A stretch of 64,000 nucleotides of DNA, taken from the NCBI RefSeq assembly GCF_910592395.1, contig NC_088314.1:2728001-2792000 (forward strand), given 5' to 3'. Under the pieces are notes generated by a model that was not told the DNA's origin, did not search any database, and worked only from the letters and a program-made list of their open reading frames with translations. This document shows, in pieces, positions 40,601 to 52,700 of the stretch (position 1 is its first letter; the number at the start of each line of letters is the position of its first letter). The DNA is from Lineus longissimus (Eukaryota > Nemertea > Pilidiophora > Heteronemertea > Lineidae). The position numbers and the translations under genes were made by a program.

Positions 40601-41310
40601 GACAGTTACATTTCTTTACCACGACGTCCTGCTTTAGGGCATACCTGATGAATTGTTTTTTGTCTGGTAATTAGGGCAATGAGATGCCGTTCATCGACTG
40701 TTGATAACGTTACTAAATTTTGATTCAGTGTTGCGGTTTTGACTGCTCCAGAAATATCACGAATATGCAGTCACTTACATTTTGAAGGACGCCCAAATAC
40801 TGATCAATAGAGATGGTTTTGTAAGTAGAGGAATGATATATTGGTGTGGTCAGAGGCTCACAGTCGGTCCGTGTCACATGGAGTCGGGAAGACGCTATCG
40901 CCAGTGAGTCGACTTCAACATCTTCCGGGGAAAGACCATTAGCTTTGACATCTAATTCCGACTTAGGCGGGTTCCAATGGACACTAAGGAAAGGTACAAA
41001 GAAAGGGTATCGTTAAGCTTATACTGTAAATACATTCATGGTCTAATGAATCTCCATGATCATGACCCTTCAAGGACATACTCGGTATCTAACTGGACTT
41101 CGAGGGGAAGTTTGGGCATCATCCGTTATAAGGTGTCGGAGGAGCAGGGACTCGAGATGTTATGCAGTTATGTAGCCCTTTGTCCTACATGTAGGTGGGA
41201 TAGGAAAAGGTCTCCGGCTGAGTCGAAGCAACGGGACGAAAGAGCTGTACACAGTAATTCTCCAATGACACCCAGCCACCACAGATTGTAAATTGACAAG
41301 CCTACCTCAT
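37612..41310 (-). CDS. Cys/Met-metabolism PLP-dependent lyase (cystathionine/methionine gamma-lyase family)
   Basis: Nine coding exons on the minus strand join in phase to 420 residues, close to the usual 390-410: 41306-41310 (ATGAG), 40779-40983, 40240-40533, 39833-40005, 39197-39308, 38860-38973, 38472-38612, 37929-38074, 37612-37684. Family motifs in order: YSRLGNPT (phosphate contact), FTSGMAAI, EPVYSGT, PRNPTIDV, FVDCTFASPYLQ (the Asp that contacts the PLP ring nitrogen; most relatives read VDNTF), and SCTKYLGGHSD with the Lys at 39302-39304 as PLP Schiff base. Further on come RVHYPGLPSDPSHEIAKRQM, SLGGVESLIEHPATMTH and ITPGLIRFSVGLED. The enzyme should cleave C-S bonds of sulfur amino acids in the cytosol, releasing a 2-oxo acid and ammonia. 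Which substrate it uses cannot be told from sequence. The small first exon holds only five coding bases. Confidence 0.9.
39351..39370. repeat. poly-C homopolymer run
   Basis: An unbroken run of about 19-20 C lies in an intron of the PLP-enzyme gene, about 40 bases upstream (in gene sense) of the lysine-bearing exon. It may be real or an assembly or sequencing weak spot. Confidence 0.7.
39485..39605 (-). repeat. short duplicated segment shared with 41655-41925
   Basis: On the minus strand this reads 'tgcagtccattccgtcatcc' ... 'ggcaggacgaggccggtct'. Two pieces near 41875-41905 and 41665-41690 match it, separated there by about 160 bp of other sequence. One copy lies inside an intron and the other just upstream of the PLP-enzyme gene. 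It is a repeat, not an exon: neither copy fits the gene's reading phases. Confidence 0.45.
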
Positions 41311-42618
41311 TGTTGAAGTAGTTGACGAGTCTCAAATGCCGTGTACAGCCAGCTCGGTGCACTGGTCAGTAGGCCCTGTTCTACTGTATTGCACCACTTA
41401 TATACTGAACAATCTATTAAAACTATATTAAGGCCAAGTCAGAAATGTATGCATGTCGCAATCATGACTCACGGTACATAATACTCAATCATGTACTCGT
41501 ACTCGAAGTCCCTGGGACAAAAACTTGTTATACTGGGTGAGGTGTTTCCATGATACGACTGCATTTTTGGGCCATCGATATTGCTATCTGGTATGACAGG
41601 CGGGCATAAGTGGTTCCTGGTGGCGGTATCACTGAGGATTGATCTACAATCCGGGCTCACTGGACCGGCCTCGTCCTGTCGACCGGTGTAACATCTGTGG
41701 TTGTTCCCCATGTGTCAGTGTTTCCAAACAATAGGCAGCTAGAGAGACCACGACTTTTCAATAGGGGGGATACACAGAAAAACTTGTCAATCTATTTTTG
41801 AGCGTTCCCAAACAATGAGGGGAAACACTCAAAAACAGAAACACTCAAAAACATTACACCGGGAAGGGTAGACAATCAGGATGACGTAATGGACTGCGAA
41901 GGACTCCATGAGCTGCCTGAGCGACACCATGCGACCGAAGTATGAATCGTCCACATAGTCTTGGACGCGACGAGGTGAGGGTGAGAATGGCCCGGAGGAG
42001 TGTTTGGGTAGAGGACATGCGATCCTATAGAACCCGTCTTCAGATCCCACCCCCGGAATTAGAATGCTGCTTTCCTTTGCCTCTTCGTCAATAGATCGAT
42101 ACTCCCCAATACTTTGGTAACTCGGGAATACCTAAGATCAGACTCGAATCTTTGATTGAACAGCCCGCACCACCGTGAATCACGACGGACTGGCAAGGAG
42201 TCCAAACCGCTGCGAACTACGGGTGGCACTTAAGACGAGATTTAGGTGTGATGTGGAACAGACATGTCAAAACTTCAATCACATCATGAAGACTTGACAG
42301 TGAGCCATCGATCCTGAATCACTGCAGACATTTAGACAACGTAAAGTTAAATCTGCATTAGAAGTGCTTTCTGTTTTATTTTTCCGGCAAATATAATATA
42401 ATACCAAATACAAAGCTATATGCTCATTACACACTACAATTCTCGCACTAATTGTATATTAACAATCCCAACAGATGAAGGTCATCTAAAAAGCCAACGT
42501 GTTCGGTCTTGAAAGACGAGCACCCATGTTTCGCGTAAATCAATTAGCGTAGGACGCAACTACTATGTCGTACTATTTGGGTCCTAAATGTAACGTCTAT
42601 AAAACGTCTATAAACGTC
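41311..42618. other. region between the PLP lyase and the opine dehydrogenase
   Basis: It holds the duplicated segments at 41655-41925 and probably the lyase promoter. A minus-strand AATAAA at 42375-42380, about 240 bases after the opine dehydrogenase stop, is a fair candidate for that gene's polyadenylation signal. No further exon is supported. Confidence 0.4.
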
Positions 42619-44707
42619 TTAGAATTTGACGGGATGATGAATCACTTGAGAAACCCGTCGGCCGCCTGGATCAGTTATATCGACATCTTCCTTCAATATC
42701 GCCTCCAGAGTAACAAGTCCGTAGGCCTGCGGGGCCCTTGTCTCCTTCACGTCCTTCCCAGTAAGCTTTCCATCAACCAAGAATTCCTTCCCCAGAGTCT
42801 TCTGAGCCCAGTATACTACTTTGTCCAGGGAGGGAGTAGGGACACAGGCGATGTCTGCAATACCTTTAATCACAGCAAGGCCAAACGTAATATCTTCAGT
42901 CATGTAGCGGAACTTGAAATTCGGTAGAAATTGGCCGTCATCTGCAAAGAAAGAACAAAAGTCTGTTATTTACAATTTTGACCATATGTCTGAGACGCCT
43001 GTACGAAGACCTGTCACGAAGACCTGCCTCAAAGACCAATGCATAAACATAGATATAGGTTGGTTGAACGAATCTCATGTCCATTGGTGCCAGATTCAAA
43101 CGATATGCGATATCGTCGTATGAGACCAACGATATTCGAAATCGATGTACGACAAAACTCGCAACACGTGCGTGTACCAACCTGTTTTGATACACGGATG
43201 TGTCAGTCCCTGGTATCCCTTATTCGTCCTTAGGCAGGTCGTCAGGGTGGACCTGTCACCAATCTCATCATACGTCACATTCAACCAGTCGTAGATATGC
43301 TTGACGTTGTTCAAATTGACGCCAGGGACCTGGTCCATGATACTCTTGGCGACCGCTAGGACCTCGTCACTCACACTTCCCATTAGATCGCCGGTCTCCA
43401 GCGTGACCCCCGTATAAAATAGCGGAGCTTTGTTCTGGGGTTTGCCGTCCCAGTTTACCCACTGCCCGTACATAATGATTGGATGAAGGACAGAGTTCGG
43501 CGCCGTAAGAGTAATGCCAAGAAGATGTCCCTTGATTTTCAACTGCGGGTGATCACCCAGCATGTACTGAAAAGACGCTAAATGATTGTGATGAAACGCA
43601 GAGGGCTTTCGCGGCCGGTGGATAGCTCCATCCATCACAGCCTTTGTCGCCAAGAGCTCTACAGATGTGCCAAATTTCTTAATTCTACACGCCCAAGGTA
43701 GACTTTCAAAGACCATCACAGTACACAAGTCCGACCGCTCCTTCAGGATCCCGCGCAGCTGAAACTCGAACCCATTCGCCCCTGGGAGACCAATGATTGT
43801 GCTTTGCTCCCCGACATACGGCGCCATAGCGTCGAAATACTGTTTGTGCGCAAATGCAGGGACACAGAGTATTATGATCTGAGCACCAGGGACGACGTAT
43901 TGTGGATCCTTTGAAACCCTGAATGGTTCAACGTTGACTTCCACATCTTCGCCACTCATTCCGCCACCTTTGATTTCTATTTTGAAGGTTCCTGACTCCA
44001 TAGCTTTGGTCCAGCGTTCCGCCTCATCGGCGTAGAGAGTCAAGACGCGGGATTCGACGCCGGGTCGTGAAGCGGCAAGGCCGGCAAGGATGTGCGCGCC
44101 ATTGCCACCCCCACAAATACAAACAGACAATCGTTCCTTGGTCTTGATTTTCGTCGTGGCTCGATGTGCTGGAACGTTATCCGTGAAACTGAAAACGGAA
44201 GTTGAAAGTTATGAGGAACGAAACACTTTAAACAAAGGACTACGTCTTAAATCTCATCAGCCTACCATCATTTGCCTACACAAGGAATATTATTTGTGTG
44301 TGAAATGCCACCACACAAATGGATTTCAGACCCTGACCCGGCCCACGGATCCGACTTCCACGTACTGTTTGAGAACCAGCTTGGACACTCTCCTCACGTC
44401 CTAGTTCCGCATGCGCCCAGTCACTGGCAACAGGCAGTGGCCCAAGGGTTGTTGGTTGGTATAGACCCTTTTACACCATGCGGAGGTAGTCATTGCGGGC
44501 CCAAGCAAAGCTTAATATAGGCACAACGAACAAAATATCATGTGGTGTGCGAACATGCGTTATTTTGTTTGCTGCGGTGGCTTCTTCTAGCCAGTGTGAG
44601 GGCATCTATATGTAAAATGTGCAGATCAGAAGAAAGTTATTTGTGACTGTGACTTACCCAAACACCTCGTGTATGATAGACACGCTGGAGGCAAGTAGAG
44701 CGGCCAT
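42619..44707 (-). CDS. opine dehydrogenase family protein
   Basis: Three exons on the minus strand join in phase to 459 residues: 44658-44707, 43182-44188, 42619-42941. The N-terminal Rossmann domain carries the NAD(P)-binding signature CICGGGNGAHILAG (about residue 44 on). It continues through IIILCVPAFAHKQYFDAMAPY and STIIGLPGANGFEFQ. The C-terminal catalytic domain shows TAPNSVLHPIIMYGQW, whose His is expected to be the catalytic base in this family, and WLNVTYDEIGDRSTL. Opine dehydrogenases reductively condense pyruvate with an amino acid or taurine to re-oxidise cytosolic NADH during oxygen lack. Amino-acid specificity cannot be read here. The 16-residue first exon and a 40-residue lead before the Rossmann fold make it longer than the usual about 400, so the true start could lie elsewhere. 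The weak donor GTTGGT ends exon 2. Confidence 0.87.
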
Positions 44708-46600
44708 GCTGTTACTTTGAGATGGATCCCCGAGTGGCCTGATTGTCCAAGGACGATATCCCAAGTCGTTAATCGAACTGTGCGATGTCGAAATTGTGAG
44801 AAACCACTACCAGTTCACCAAACATACTTTCAGCAAGGAACTATAGGCTCACGTGGTTGTACACAAGCCATACTTCTCGGCCGATAGGTTCGACAACAGC
44901 GAACGCCTGAGTAGATGAGAGCTTGGCTATACCTATACAAATATAACACAGATAAAGCAGAATTCATCTGAATTTCATTTCAGGATAGCACGGTACAAAC
45001 ACAAACAGAATGTAGGTCTTTGCCGGCTCAATTTCTACAGTCATGTCACATAATGAACGACACTCAATGCTGGCACGAAACTGTCGTCGTTTATTGTCCA
45101 GGTCATCAGTACCTAGATAATAGAGTTATCGATCCGTCTCATTTCTCAAACGAGACCCAGATGAGAGCTGCTGTATTACATTAGGTCAAGGCTTCAAATA
45201 GTGAACTATCGCAGTATCGATGTACGTTGTATACCCCGGGAATTTTCCATGTTATTCATTGGTCGATAGGCATAGGCCTATTATCAGTAGGGAGGTTGCG
45301 TCTAGGTGAACTGAATATGAAGGCTGTAGGCCTACTAATATAGGTATTTAGAACATTTTGATCCGGACCGATGCCACTGAGCCGTGTCCGAAATTAAACG
45401 TATCTGCTCCAACTTGACATCTCATTGAAAATTGTCACCGGACCTCCGTGTATTCTGCTCGCTGGTACGGGCGAGGACTTCGAATTTCATTTTTTCCTGC
45501 TCCACACACAAAAGGCCCAACATATTAAAATGTTCCAGTATTATTTTACGACTGTTGTGAAAGATGACTGCAATTCAATTTCGAAGTTGAATTCATACGG
45601 AGTCGTACTCGTGCGCAACGTCTCTATTTTTTAACTGCAGGCAGTCTTGAGAAAGGCCAAGGATGTTTCAAACAGAAAACTAGGATAGTGAAAGACAATA
45701 CTTTTGTCCTTCAGAAGAATTTTGTTCTCCTACGATGGTTACAGGTACGGCTTGCTATAGGCCTACCTGGATAACCCAGCCTGAACATTTGTTAGTTCAG
45801 TTTAGTTTGAGTTATATTTGCCGAGTGTTGATTGATCTCATGGTCTATCGCTGTTTCAGGGAATGTTTCTTTACAGAATGGGAAGCTTGTAAATCTCGTG
45901 AACAGTGGAGATGCATGTCGCTGCCGGTTGGCCTTCGAGTCATCCACTGGGATTCATCATAGCCATTGCTGTTCATAGCCCATGATATATGAAGGTATGA
46001 AGATGCCTCAAATTTACGTACAAAACCCACGGCTCCGCCTCGGACGTCTGATTGCTCCAAGAGCTATCCGATCGAGCGGTCTTGAGTATACCGCCAAGGA
46101 CCTCCAGCTAGGTATTAATTCTTAACCCATGTCACTGTTACCAATCTATGGTGTTTAGGTTTAAAAGGGGTTTTGTGGATCACTTCTCCAAAAGGATCAC
46201 AGGTGGGTCGAAGTCTAGGCCCAGCTATGATCCAGAGTAGTTTTGAATAATATACTTTAAATGTCCAGGGTCGGGATCAGCTGACCTGGAAGTTGGTCAG
46301 TGATTGGTCAGGTTTGGGGCGAGGGCTGCTAATGTTTAGATTTTGGCTTTATAAAAAAGCCAGGGTTGTTCGATTTTATTTTTTGGAACGACTAGACGCA
46401 AATCAGACTGGTCCTAACTATTTCATTTCGATCAGGAAAAACCGTGAGCAACCTTATTAAATGACTTCAGAACCTATACTCCATATGTTGTTGCATCTTT
46501 CCTCTCTGCTTAGTCGACAATAGGGATTCCATCGACCTATAGGACGACAGGAACTCGTCTTCGTTTGATAGTTGGGTCTGACATTCAGCTCACTTCAACA
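44708..46600. other. intergenic, upstream of the opine dehydrogenase
   Basis: No exon with family motifs or splice partners was found on either strand. The proximal part should contain the opine dehydrogenase promoter, but no clear core element is visible. Confidence 0.35.
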
Positions 46601-46609
46601 TCACTGTAG

Positions 46610-47660
46610 CAAGATTGATGTGGCCTGGCTGTGACTGTCTCATCACTCGCATCATGTTGTCAGTACGGTGGAGCAGCCAGGATTGATTCGGCCTGGCTGT
46701 GACTTCCTCACCTCTCTCATCATGTTGTCAGCACGGTGGAGCAGCCAGGATTGATTCGGCCTGGCTGTGACTTCCTCATCTCTCTCATCATGTTGTCAAC
46801 ACGGTGGAGCAGCCAGGACTGATTCGGCCTGGCTGTGACTGCCTCATCTCTCTCACCATGTTGACAACTTGGCAGCAGCCAAGACTGATTTGGCCTGGCT
46901 GTGACTGTCTCATCTCTCTCACCATAATTATTGTCAACACGGTGGAGCAGCCAGAACTGATTCGGCCTGGCTGTGACTGTCTCATCTCTCTCGCCATATT
47001 AACAACTAGACAGTGCGGCGAAGATTGATGTGGCCTGGCTGTGACTGTCTCATCACTCGCATCATGTTGTCAGTACGGTGGAGCAGCCAGGATTGATTCG
47101 GCCTGGCTGTGACTTCCTCACCTCTCTCATCATGTTGTCAGCACGGTGGAGCAGCCAGGATTGATTCGGCCTGGCTGTGACTTCCTCATCTCTCTCATCA
47201 TGTTGTCAACACGGTGGAGCAGCCAGGACTGATTCGGCCTGGCTGTGACTGCCTCATCTCTCTCACCATGTTGACAACTTGGCAGAGCAGCCAAGACTGA
47301 TTTGGCCTGGCTGTGACTGTCTCATCTCTTTCACCATAATTATTGTCAACACGGTGGAGCAGCCAGAACTGATTCGGCCTGGCTCTGACTGTCTCATCTC
47401 TCTCGCCTTATTAACAACTAGGCAGTGCGGCGAAGATTGATGCGGCCTGGCTGTGACTGTCTCATCACACGCATCATGTTGTCAACACGGTGGAGCAGCC
47501 AGGACTGATTCGGCCTGGCTGTGACTTCCTCATCTCTCTCACCATGTTGACAACTTGGCAGAGCAGCCAAGACTTTTTTTGCCTGGCTGTGACTGTCTCA
47601 TCTCTCTCATCATGTTGTCAGCACGATGGAGGAGCCAGGACTGTCAAACAGTTGTGTGAG
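46610..47660. repeat. ~68-bp minisatellite with a six-monomer higher-order repeat
   Basis: The core 'ggcctggctgtgac' followed by 'tgtctcatc' or 'ttcctcatc' recurs with starts at about 46622, 46690, 46758, 46827, 46892, 46964, 47032, 47100 and onward, a monomer of 65-72 bp. Monomers differ from each other, but the six-monomer block repeats almost exactly: 46622 to 47032 is 410 bp and 47032 to 47444 is 412 bp. A third block is truncated near 47650. The monomer also carries 'acggtggagcagccaggac'. It is non-coding. Confidence 0.9.
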
Positions 47661-47710
47661 CTCACTAGCACTAAAACTAAAATTTATATAATATATATAT
47701 ATGTATATAA

Positions 47711-48125
47711 AACCGTCATCGGATGCGCATCCGATATGCCACGAGATCCTTTACCGTCAATTCCCTTACCGTCTTCGGATGCGCATCCGATATGCCACGA
47801 GATCCTTCACCGTCAATTCCCTTACCGTCTTCGGATCCGATATGCCACGAGATCCTTCACCGTCAATTCCCTTACCGTCTTCGGATGCGCATCCGATATG
47901 CCACGAGATCCTTTACCGTCAATTTCTTTACCGTCATCGGATGCGCATCCGATATGCCACGAGATCCTTCACCGTCAATTCCCTTACCGTCTTCGGATGC
48001 GCATCCGATATGCCACGAGATCCTTCACCGTCAATTTCTTTACCGTCATCGGATGCGCATCCGATATGCCACGAGATTTTTTGTAACTTCACCGTCAATT
48101 CCTATACCGTCATGGATGCCACGAG
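47711..48125. repeat. 56-bp minisatellite with an internal palindrome
   Basis: Seven units start with the 14-bp palindrome 'cggatgcgcatccg' at about 47720, 47776, 47832 (truncated by deletion of 'gcgcat'), 47882, 47938, 47994 and 48050. A degenerate unit follows near 48113. Each unit continues 'atatgccacgagatcct', 'accgtcaatt' and 'accgtc'. The array starts directly after a short AT repeat. Open frames of 139-230 codons across it exist in all three frames only because the unit lacks stop codons. Confidence 0.92.
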
Positions 48126-48129
48126 CTTT

Positions 48130-49706
48130 GTTCGCGTTGTAAAGGTTTCGGGGATACGACTAATGCATGCGAGCACCGTCGGCGGAACCCCAAACCGCCC
48201 TCTCGATCTATCCGTAAGGACAAGCCACTCTCGTGACCGTCACAGTTACGGACTCCGGACCTCCAGACTTTTAGAGACCGAGCTTTTCTTTACCTTACAA
48301 TTACTGTATACTCGGCGCCTCACTTATATGTGTTGTTTTTTTCACATACATTGTTCTCGTGGTTTACGGAAAAGTAGGCCTAAAATGTTATAGTGTCTAA
48401 AAACAATATTCAGTTAATGGAATTACACTTTTTTCCATTACTGCTTGCTTGATATTGCCCTAACAACTTTTTCATGAATCAATTTTGAGCATTATGTTTA
48501 CAACGTAGTTATTATAGCACGAATTATGAGTCTAAAATGCCAAATACTTGCAACTATTATGTTAATCACTGAAATCTTAGTGTACTAATTGCTCGCTTTA
48601 AGCTAGGTTATTGCGCCCCTAAACCAACGTACTGACAACGCTACCTCCCCGGAACTCAAACTTTAACGTGAGTTAATTGTAATCTTACTCTCTATATACC
48701 AAAGTGATTTACCTAGGAATACAGTTGCACTTCACTGAAAACTAATGATGTGTTGATGAGTTCAATGAATCCTTCGATTCCTTTGGTTTTCTTGGCGAAC
48801 TGACGTCCGACAATCAATGACCCAATGACGTGTACCTGCAATACGCCATTGCCGTAGTGTGTAAACAGATCTATTTTTGGACGAAACTCAGCCCCTCATA
48901 AACTTTGGTCCATTTCGCCAATGATGATACTGCTTCTAGACTGTACCACAGCACTTTAAGCTGTAGCAGCGCTAAGCAAGAGTCAAGACAAATGTCCGCT
49001 GCCAGCCGCTGCTGGACCAACCCCCTCGCCCGCCCCCCATCATGATATCAGATTCAGAGGCCTGGCTGAGCCCTGTGATTTAGCCAAATTCAATATGATT
49101 CTTTTTACTGTGATGTTAAGGCCCTTGTGTCATGCAGCGTATTCGGTAGCACCGGTACACAACTTATGTTAAACCGCGACGTCTGCTGCAATTCAAATTG
49201 CATATGACGCCAACGGAATTGTGACGACTTGTTTCTCAGCGAGGAAGGAGCTCTTTCTTGGATCAAACACGGTACTCAGCAATCAGCAAGGTTACCGTCC
49301 GTGTAGAAGCGTCAAAGCCAAGGAATGGTTGGGTGAACATTTTCAAGATCTTTTATCGGTGCCAACACAAGACACTACTGCGTTCAAAGACAGCTAATCA
49401 GAAAACTTCTTCCAAGAATACTGGATGTCCAGCTCAGGTTGTTGGTTGCGTTTTATGATTTTGAAACCAGTATTATAATCAATGAGAATCAGATGCTACA
49501 TATAGTGATACATGTTACGTCCTGTTTAAATGGGGCACGTCATCATCGCGTACATTCGGGAAAACTCCCTAACGAGACCTTACATTATGTGCGTGCGATC
49601 CTACCTATGATAAGGACAACCAAATGCCGGAGACAAAATGATGACGTCTACCCGGTAGGTGTGGAAGTTTTAAACGACGAAAACAACAGGTCGTCTTCGA
49701 AGCAAA
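48130..49706. other. intergenic region upstream of DENND6
   Basis: No gene recognised. The DENND6 promoter and 5' UTR should lie in the last few hundred bases; no TATA box is evident. Confidence 0.35.
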
Positions 49707-52700
49707 ATGGCGACCACAGAAGAAGAAAATATCAACAAATTATTAGAGTCCGGACTCTCTGACCTTCTCAGTACGACCGAAACTATCCTACCATGGGATC
49801 GGTTCTCAAGCTGGCTTCACTGTGCATGTGTGGTCACCTTCGATTTGGAACTAGGGCAGGCGATGGAGGTGAGGAATTGTCTTCTTTTCAGATTGCAAAA
49901 GTGACGTTTCTATGACATTGTATAGTGTTGTACATTTTGTATGTGATCATGTACATTTCGGCCTACACTGCTGTATATGCGTTCAGCACTGCAGCTGCAC
50001 TTCCTTGGCAAATGGATATTGTTTGTCATTTTGGCATACAGTGCCTTTTGGTAAAGTAATATTATATATGTAGGCCTACCATACATCTTGATCAGCCTTG
50101 ATCATGTACCGACTACCGTACCGTTACGTACCATGCATACAATCATCATGTTCAGACGAGATTTCAAAAAGACGACAGTTTCATAAGAAAAAGATCATTT
50201 TGTTCAATTGCTCTTTTCTGTGTGAACTCACAAAAGATTGTCATGCTGTTTTCTTCAGAAATTATTTATGAAGTGTGCGGAATATTCGAGATTGGTGGTC
50301 CTGTTTTGATGCCGCAACACAATCAAATTATTTACTGTTGGTAGGCCTACCAACTGTCTCATTTCAAAACATTTTCTTCCACTGCTTTCAGATTATCTAT
50401 CCCAGCCATGTCAAACTGACCGAAAAGGAAAAAATGAACATTTGTTATCTCTCGTTTCCTGATTCAAATTCAGGTAAGAAGTTCTGAGCTGATTTTTTTT
50501 TCTGATAACTGCTAGTTTGTGGTCGTTATTAATGCACTTGCAGCCTGTACCTGTGACAAGAATCATTGATCTATCATTTTATCAGACCAAGTGATTACCA
50601 GTTTTACCCACAGACAAGAGATTTTTTGCAAAGAAGCAGTCATTATTCTTGCAAGTGGCAGCAATTTAAATTGCTTGTTTGCATCAGCAAGGGGTGCTAC
50701 TAGTATCTATGTGGCAGGTGACACCATGATTGCTATTTGTTACAGGATGTATGGGAGATACCCAGTTTCATTTCCGGATTCGTCAATGTCCTGGCAAAAA
50801 GGCTCATGTGCCAGCACACAAGGATTATAACAGAGGAGCACCAATAGCTTTACAGGTAGTTCATTTCTGCTAAAATCACCACTAGAAATAAAAAAGGTTT
50901 TTAAAACCCATGGTATTTTAGCTCTGACTCCCATTTGGAATGTGTGGATGTTTATGTGCAAAACAAACATAGGGAAGATTACAATAGCTTATGCAATATC
51001 AGATTTGTAATTGTTTTGGGGTTATGTCAGTAAGATAATATTACATCGACCATTTCATTGGTCTGACTACATGTATCTTATTCTGACTATGGTGTTTATT
51101 TAGTTCACAATCTATGAACACAGTCAATGATCAGATGTTGCCATGGAGCTGAGCGAAACCAATTGTCAGTTGCTATCCATTTACTTCATGTGGAGCCCCG
51201 GCTCTAGATTTATTGATGGTGTTGTTCCCTGACTGGTAACTCGGCCACTATTACCATGGTACCTAACTATATGATAGGTTGTATGGGGGCTGGCGATTGC
51301 TTTGGGATCTCCACTTGGTCACCTCTGACTGAATGTGTTATGGGAATCTGTGTTGATAGAGAGAATATCCTTCGATCTGCTTGGATTGCTTTCCATTGTG
51401 ATAAGGTATATCTCGATGCAAATGTCATGTCTGTGTAACTCTCTATATCAAATATTAATGATGCTGACTCTGATGAGCAGACGTTATTACAAAAGGTCTA
51501 GATCTCTAGATCAGTTCATGCTATAAAACAATGCCTGCAATAACAAAGGAAGATGAAAGCACTTTATTTTTATAACATAATTACATGTTTATATTTCAGT
51601 GTGATATCAACGCTCATTTTTACGGCTTTGTTTATTTCCGCCAAACAAAAGATAAATCAATACGAAGGGGATATTTTCAGAAGGTAATCAGTTGGTCCAT
51701 TTCCTGACAGGCAATTCTACTTAAATAGAAATGAAGCTCATAAAAAAAGATGATTTGAATTGTGGAGCAGGTTGTATTTACCACTGCACACAGCAGACAA
51801 ACAATGGCATCCTGTTCATTGTACTCACAGCGGCATTCCGTGAAATGCTGTGTCGTTTTGAAATCTCCTCCTGTCTTTATCAAAACACTGAATCTTAACT
51901 TGCTTCTACATGTACATGTATTTGGTTGTTTCAGTCCGTGGTGCTAGTTTCAAAACTTCCCTTTGTCAATCTCTTCTCACACCTGGTGGGCGTCGTTGCT
52001 CCAGAATACTTTGAGAATGGGGAACCCAGTCTAGAAGCAGGTGAGTCAGAGTCAGAAGCAAGAAATATGGTTCAATCTTGACTAATTTTTATCTGGCTTT
52101 TGAGAGGCAACTTGATCTGGTAGTTCAGGTGTCTGATGATGGGTTAAAAGCCCAACGTTGCACGCATTGCTGGTGACCAAGGGAAAAGCTCACGAGAACA
52201 AAGACTTTGATCTGAGTCATGACAGTACACTCTGTTAAAAGACATTTTACCATTTCTTCTATTTTAGCGTGCCATGACATTGACCAGTGGCCATTTCCCC
52301 TGCCAGGAGACACATTAAACCTCCCCATCATGGGCTCAGTCATACAAGTGCGGGTTCCCTCACGGTCTGACAAGTCATCGTCATCACAACCAAAGAATCA
52401 AACTGTGGTAGGTGACTTAAAGATCATGACTTATGTTCCCCATGCAGATTTTCTTGTTATTGAAGAATGATGTCTGATTATATGTCTTTATTTGAGTCTG
52501 ATGTCTTTGTGTTAGAAAGGACGTGGTGAGAGGATGCTTCCATATTTTCTTACAACCATATTTCGAGTGCGCTAACTTTATTTTGATATCTAAATGCAAC
52601 AATTTGTCTACTCGAATTTATATATTTTTTCTCCCTTGTGTTACAGCCTGCTCTTCCTGTACACACAATACTGCCAACATTACATGAAGCAGACATATTT

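Noticed and set aside
41469-42060. Possible extra 5' exons of the PLP lyase (minus strand)
   Set aside because: The lyase start (ATGAG, 41306-41310) is in phase and preceded by an in-frame stop. These segments share similarity with a piece inside a lyase intron and look like repeats.
46610-48125. CRISPR-like array of regularly spaced repeats
   Set aside because: Units are contiguous tandem repeats without unique spacers, and the DNA is from an animal.
47490-48393. Open frames of 139-230 codons with repeated peptides such as ATRSFTVNS
   Set aside because: They span the 56-bp minisatellite and are open in three frames because the repeat unit has no stop codon. 56 is not a multiple of three, so the same peptide appears in every frame. 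There is no start context, splice structure or family.
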